Below are positions 5,608 through 8,706 of a stretch of 8,706 nt of DNA, in pieces; the stretch's first letter is position 1; the number at the start of each line of letters is the position of its first letter. Made by a program: the position numbers and the translations under genes. The notes beneath the pieces are model-generated. The model was given only the letters and a program-made list of their open reading frames with translations. It was not told the origin of the DNA and made no database searches. The stretch comes from Bacteriovoracaceae bacterium UBA2428. Lineage in GTDB: Bacteria > Bdellovibrionota > UBA2428. The stretch covers positions 33,468 to 42,173 of the forward strand of contig DDRA01000167.1 of assembly GCA_002343545.1 (NCBI GenBank). Reading direction: 5' to 3'.

Positions 5608-6798
5608 ATGCGATCGCTACTCGCCCCCGCCGCCGTCTTCCTGGGTCTCGCCACGCTGGGTGGCTGCGGCCTGCAGATCGCGGAACCCTGGGGCGCGGCG
5701 AATGCCGCGGTCGGTTCCCTCGACGAGAGCTTCGACGCCGGCTGGGGGAGCGGCTTCACCGGGTCCGTCGATGCGATCGCGATGCTTTCGGACGGCGGTA
5801 TCCTCGCGGCCGGCCGCTTTACCGCCTTCGACGCCCGCGCCCGCGGCGGCCTCGTGAAGTTCTCGGCCGACGGCGTGCCGGATCCGGGCTTCGGCCCCTT
5901 CGCGATCTCGCCGGCGAACGCCTCGGTCCACGCCGTCGCCGTGCAGAGCGACGGGCGCGTCCTCGTGGGCGGCGATTTCTCGGGCTTCGCGGGGGGCTCG
6001 ACGGCCAAGATCGCGCGCCTCCTGCCGAACGGCCAGCTCGACACGAGCTTCGCCGTGGGGTCGACGGGCTTCGACGGCGTCGTCTCGTCGATCGCGCTCG
6101 ACTCGCAAGGGCGCGTTTACGTGGGCGGAACCTTCTCGACTTACGGCGGAAGCGCGGCGCCGCGGCTCGTGCGCCTCGCCGCCAACGGCGTCCGCGACAC
6201 GGGTTTCGCGGTCGGATCGGGGTTCTCGCTCGACGTGAACGAAGTCGTCGTCGAGTCCGACGACCGCGTGCTCGCGGGCGGCAGCTTCACGGCTTACCAA
6301 GGGATCTCCCGCAGCCGCTTCGTCCGCCTGCTTTCCGACGGGTCGGTCGACGCGAGTTTCGCGACCGCGATCGGCACCGCCGCGAACGGAAGCGTGAACG
6401 CGCTTCTCTCCACGTCGACGGGCATCCTCGTCGGCGGCAACTTCAGCTTCTTCGGCGGGCTCGAGACGGGCACCTCGCTTTGGCTCGACGCCTTCGGTGC
6501 CCGTCGGGCGAGTTTTCTCAGCGCGGGCGACACGTCGGCCTTCGCGCGACAAGCCGACGGCGCGATTCTCGTGGGCGGCGACTTCAACCGCGTGCTCGAC
6601 CGCGTCGCGACCCTTCGGCTCGCGCGGATCTCGTCCGACGGCACGGCGCTCGACGAAGCCTTCCTCGCGGCGAACGGGACGGGCTTCGACGGCGTCGTGC
6701 GCGCCCTCGCGATCCAGGCCGACGGCAAGATCCTGGTCGGGGGCGAGTTCCGCACCTTCAACGGCGTCGCGGCCGCCGGACTTCTGCGGCTCAAATGA
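5608..6798 (+). CDS. Delta-60 repeat (DUF5122-type) beta-propeller lipoprotein
   Basis: 396-residue predicted surface or outer-membrane lipoprotein. The signal peptide MRSLLAPAAVFLGLATLGGC ends in a lipobox (LGGC) with lipidated Cys20. The rest is seven delta-60-type repeats of about 48-54 residues, each running (L/V)D-x-x-F ... V-x-A-(I/V)-A-x-x-(D/S)-G-x-(I/V)-L-V-G-G-x-F-x-x-(F/Y) ... (R)-L-x-x-x-G. They begin at about residues 36, 90, 143, 195, 246, 298 and 346, and the last ends at the C-terminus. Seven repeats would close a seven-bladed propeller. Such proteins are common in predatory and gliding bacteria, but no specific function is assigned; binding of a surface partner is a guess. 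The ATG sits about 7 nt after a TATACT box and has no Shine-Dalgarno site, so the mRNA may be leaderless. Its TGA overlaps the next gene's ATG. Confidence 0.9.
   Translation: MRSLLAPAAVFLGLATLGGCGLQIAEPWGAANAAVGSLDESFDAGWGSGFTGSVDAIAMLSDGGILAAGRFTAFDARARGGLVKFSADGVPDPGFGPFAISPANASVHAVAVQSDGRVLVGGDFSGFAGGSTAKIARLLPNGQLDTSFAVGSTGFDGVVSSIALDSQGRVYVGGTFSTYGGSAAPRLVRLAANGVRDTGFAVGSGFSLDVNEVVVESDDRVLAGGSFTAYQGISRSRFVRLLSDGSVDASFATAIGTAANGSVNALLSTSTGILVGGNFSFFGGLETGTSLWLDAFGARRASFLSAGDTSAFARQADGAILVGGDFNRVLDRVATLRLARISSDGTALDEAFLAANGTGFDGVVRALAIQADGKILVGGEFRTFNGVAAAGLLRLK
5713..6795 (+). repeat. Seven tandem delta-60 repeats (protein-level)
   Basis: Repeat units at about residues 36-89, 90-142, 143-194, 195-245, 246-297, 298-345 and 346-396 of the lipoprotein. 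The core LVGGxF is recognisable in all (LAAGRF, LVGGDF, YVGGTF, LAGGSF, LVGGNF, LVGGDF, LVGGEF). Unit 6 is the shortest and units 5 and 6 are the most divergent around the D-x-x-F start (in unit 6, ARRASF). Confidence 0.8.
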
Positions 6799-7787
6799 AG
6801 ATCCTGCACGTTTGTCTCTCCCAACTTCCCGCGCCGAACTACGGCGGCACCGAGCGCGTCGTGCACTCGCTCGCCAAGACGCAGGCCGAATTCGGCCACG
6901 AAGTCTCGGTGCTCTGCCTGCCCGGCAGCCGGCTCCCCTTCGCGAAGGTCATCGAGTGGAACGAGCCGCGCGACCCGCGCAAGCTCGTTCCCGAGGGCAT
7001 CGAGATCCTGCACTTTCACGGTCTGCCGATCCCCGGACTCGAGGCGCTCCCGCACGTCTGCACGATCCACGGCAACGGCAAGGCCGGCGAGGAGTTCCCG
7101 GCCAACTCGCTCTTCGTGAGCGAGGACCACGCGCGACGGCACGGGTGGACGGAGTTCGTGCACAACGGTATCGATCCCGACGAGTATCCCCTCGTCTCCA
7201 CGCGCGACGCGGGACGCTTCGTGTTCCTCGCGAAGGCCGCGTGGAAGGTCAAGAACCTGCGGGGCGCGGTACGCGTCGCGAAGGCCGCCGGGGGCCGCAT
7301 CGAGGTCATGGGCGGCGCACGCCCTTGGTGGTGTCTCTCGCGACGCGCGCGTTTTCACGGATCGATCGGCGGCGAAACCAAGCTTCGCCTTTTGCAAGGC
7401 GCGCAGGCCCTGCTCTTTCCGGTGCTCTGGGACGAGCCCTTCGGGCTCGCGGTCGTCGAAGCCTTGGCCTGCGGCACGCCCGTCGTCGCGACGCCTCGCG
7501 GGTCGCTGCCCGAGATCCTCACCCCGGAGTGCGGCGTGCTCGCCGATGACTTTGGCGGACTCGTGCGCGGAGCGGCCGCGGCCGCGCGACTCGATCCGCG
7601 CGCCTGCCGCGAACGCGTCGTGGTGGCGTTCAACCACCGGCGCATGACCCAGAAGTACCTCGACTACTATCGACGCGTGCTCGCCCAGGGCAAGCTGCGC
7701 GCGGGACGCCCTCGCAAAGGCACCGAGCAGGGCGCCGAAGCGCTCATCGACTACGTGGGCCGGTCACGCTGGCCGATCGTGACTTGA
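6795..7787 (+). CDS. Glycosyltransferase family 4 (GT-B fold)
   Basis: 330-residue cytoplasmic retaining glycosyltransferase that would transfer a sugar from a nucleotide donor to a glycan, lipid or protein acceptor. The N-terminal Rossmann half begins MKILHV and has the glycine-loop motif APNYGGTERVVHSLA near 13-27. The C-terminal donor half contains FLAKAAWKVKNLRGAVRVAKAAG near 144-166, in the position of the usual phosphate-binding R/K region. It also has the E-x7-E signature EPFGLAVVE (Glu214, Glu222), followed by ALACGTPVVATPRGSLPEI. It is slightly short for GT4 because the acceptor half is compact. The ATG overlaps the lipoprotein's stop as ATGA, indicating coupled translation. The last 30 residues are basic and probably flexible. 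Substrate unknown. A link to glycosylating the lipoprotein or its partner is inference from gene order. Confidence 0.9.
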   Translation: MKILHVCLSQLPAPNYGGTERVVHSLAKTQAEFGHEVSVLCLPGSRLPFAKVIEWNEPRDPRKLVPEGIEILHFHGLPIPGLEALPHVCTIHGNGKAGEEFPANSLFVSEDHARRHGWTEFVHNGIDPDEYPLVSTRDAGRFVFLAKAAWKVKNLRGAVRVAKAAGGRIEVMGGARPWWCLSRRARFHGSIGGETKLRLLQGAQALLFPVLWDEPFGLAVVEALACGTPVVATPRGSLPEILTPECGVLADDFGGLVRGAAAAARLDPRACRERVVVAFNHRRMTQKYLDYYRRVLAQGKLRAGRPRKGTEQGAEALIDYVGRSRWPIVT

Positions 7788-7805
7788 GCGAAGTCGTCGC
7801 CCCCT

Positions 7806-8706
7806 TTAGTCCTGCCCCCGCAGAACGGGATAGCCGCCGGGCCCCATCCGCCAAACGTTCTGAAAATCCCAGCCCGCGAAGCTCGCGGGGTTCGACATTT
7901 CGGACGCCCCCAAAGACCTCGTACCCATGATCATCTGCGGCAGCACTTCCGTGCCGTTGACCGCGTAGAAGTAAGTGCTCCTCTCGAAGGCGCTCAGCCC
8001 CACGGCCGCCTGGTCCCAATAGATGCCGTTGGCCGGGGTTTTCGTGGCCCAATCGGTGAAGGTCGGGGCCCGCCAAATCAGGGTGCGGTCCGAAATGTCG
8101 CTGACCTCGGCGACGACCCGAGCCGCCGTATAGAGATTCCGGGTTTTTGCCATTTCGCCGCGGGCCGCGAGGCCTCCGACTTCGATGAAGGCCGTCCGCT
8201 CGGCCCGCGCCGAAACGAGCCCTCGCGAGTAGGAATCCGAGATACTGGCCACGCCCGCAACCAGACCGCCTACGTTTAAGACCACGGGGCCATCTAGGTC
8301 CGAGGACGTCGCGACGACGTCGCCGAGACTCGCGCATTTGGCGAGAGTCGTCGAATAACCGGCCACGCCGCCGACGTAGGCCTGGAATCCGTGGCCGCCC
8401 GAGACCCCACGGGCGCCGTTCATCGTGACGCGGACGTTCGTGCGGCTCACGCAGTCTTCGCAGTCGACCATCCCACCGATCCCGCCGACTTTAATGTTCA
8501 GCGTCGACACGGGAACCGAGCTGATGACTTCGAGCGAGCCCGAAGTCCGTATGTTCTTCAAATTCCCGCTGCAACCGGCGATCGAGCCGACGTAGGCAAA
8601 ACGGTTATTCACCATATTGTTTTCGAAGCGAATCATCGCCTGTTCGAGTCGGAGGTTCACGACGGATTTCGCCGAACCGAAAAGTCCGCCGATGCAATTA
8701 TGGTAG
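7806..8706 (-). CDS. GLUG-repeat beta-helix protein, C-terminal part (N-terminus beyond window)
   Basis: The frame is open from the right edge to the TAA at 7808-7806, giving 299 visible residues. In-frame GTG 8660 is not a likely start because the repeat pattern (YHNCIGGLFGSAKSV) continues upstream to the edge. Six glycine turns IGGLFG, VGSIAG, VGGIGG, VGGVAG, VGGLVA and VGGLAA recur every 31-38 residues. Each is followed by short strands of the type found in GLUG-motif proteins, which are usually large secreted or surface beta-helices and adhesins. The C-terminus has the familiar closing unit SFAGWDFQNVWRMGPGGYPVLRG. There is no anchor after it, so attachment, if any, must be N-terminal. 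Cysteines cluster near CEDC and GCSG. The gene converges on the GT4 gene with an 18-bp gap and looks by eye somewhat less GC-rich than its neighbours. Confidence 0.85.
   Translation of the reverse strand, partial: YHNCIGGLFGSAKSVVNLRLEQAMIRFENNMVNNRFAYVGSIAGCSGNLKNIRTSGSLEVISSVPVSTLNIKVGGIGGMVDCEDCVSRTNVRVTMNGARGVSGGHGFQAYVGGVAGYSTTLAKCASLGDVVATSSDLDGPVVLNVGGLVAGVASISDSYSRGLVSARAERTAFIEVGGLAARGEMAKTRNLYTAARVVAEVSDISDRTLIWRAPTFTDWATKTPANGIYWDQAAVGLSAFERSTYFYAVNGTEVLPQMIMGTRSLGASEMSNPASFAGWDFQNVWRMGPGGYPVLRGQD
8093..8693 (-). repeat. Six GLUG-like repeats (protein-level)
   Basis: Degenerate tandem units of about 31-38 residues beginning at the glycine turns at visible residues 5, 39, 73, 111, 145 and 176 of the truncated protein. 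More units are expected beyond the right window edge. Confidence 0.6.

Noticed and set aside
5238..6044. N-terminally extended CutA of 268 residues
   Set aside because: The extension lies antisense to the lipoprotein gene, has no family similarity, and CutA proteins are normally about 100-115 residues.
6294..7637. 447-codon minus-strand open frame opposite the lipoprotein and GT4 genes
   Set aside because: Antisense shadow with no recognisable domain; the plus-strand genes have clear family motifs.
5172..7787. Very long open frame (871 codons) covering cutA, the lipoprotein and the GT4 gene on the plus strand
   Set aside because: Upstream of 6795 it is arginine-rich out-of-frame translation over two well-supported genes; only the GT4 part is real.
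7781..7795. GACTT/AAGTC hairpin after the GT4 gene as a terminator
   Set aside because: Only a 5-bp weak stem overlapping the stop codon, and no T-run follows on the plus strand.
7806..8660. GLUG protein starting at GTG 8660
   Set aside because: The GLUG glycine-turn pattern continues in frame upstream to the window edge and no signal peptide follows the GTG.

Overview
This is a GC-rich, densely packed bacterial chromosomal segment. A lipobox lipoprotein, signal-peptide proteins, a GT87 membrane glycosyltransferase and GLUG-repeat and delta-60-repeat surface proteins point to a Gram-negative bacterium with a large secreted repertoire. This is the style of Bdellovibrionota and other former deltaproteobacteria. 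The assignment is an impression from gene content; no rRNA or other taxonomic marker is present.

Layout. (1) Positions 1-1578, minus strand: the vitamin B6 operon pdxS-pdxT (DXP-independent PLP synthase), read leftwards. The last few codons of pdxT lie beyond the left edge. The 115-bp gap between the two genes is almost filled by a long imperfect palindrome with 24-nt arms. (2) 1652-3139, plus strand: a divergent MocR/PdxR-type regulator, the expected controller of pdxST. The short divergent intergenic region carries short direct repeats with a 23-bp period. (3) 3140-4723, plus: a small unrecognised membrane protein followed by a GT87 (DUF2029) membrane glycosyltransferase. (4) 4720-5552, minus: cutA translationally coupled (ATGA overlap) to a small secreted protein with four cysteines. 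(5) 5608-7787, plus: a delta-60-repeat lipoprotein, probably a seven-bladed propeller, coupled by another ATGA overlap to a GT4 glycosyltransferase. Regions 4 and 5 diverge from a 55-bp gap that holds a 17-bp palindrome carrying a -10-like box on each strand. (6) 7806-8706, minus: the C-terminal part of a GLUG-repeat beta-helix protein, truncated by the right window edge.

How the genes work together. PdxT would hydrolyse glutamine and pass ammonia to PdxS, which makes PLP. The divergent PdxR-like protein probably senses PLP through its aminotransferase-like domain and controls pdxST. The remaining genes concern the cell envelope (two glycosyltransferases, a surface lipoprotein, a secreted protein and a GLUG protein) plus the CutA housekeeping protein. 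I see no CRISPR array, tRNA, transposase or phage gene. The least explained structures are the palindromic element inside the pdxST operon and the symmetric promoter region at 5588-5604.
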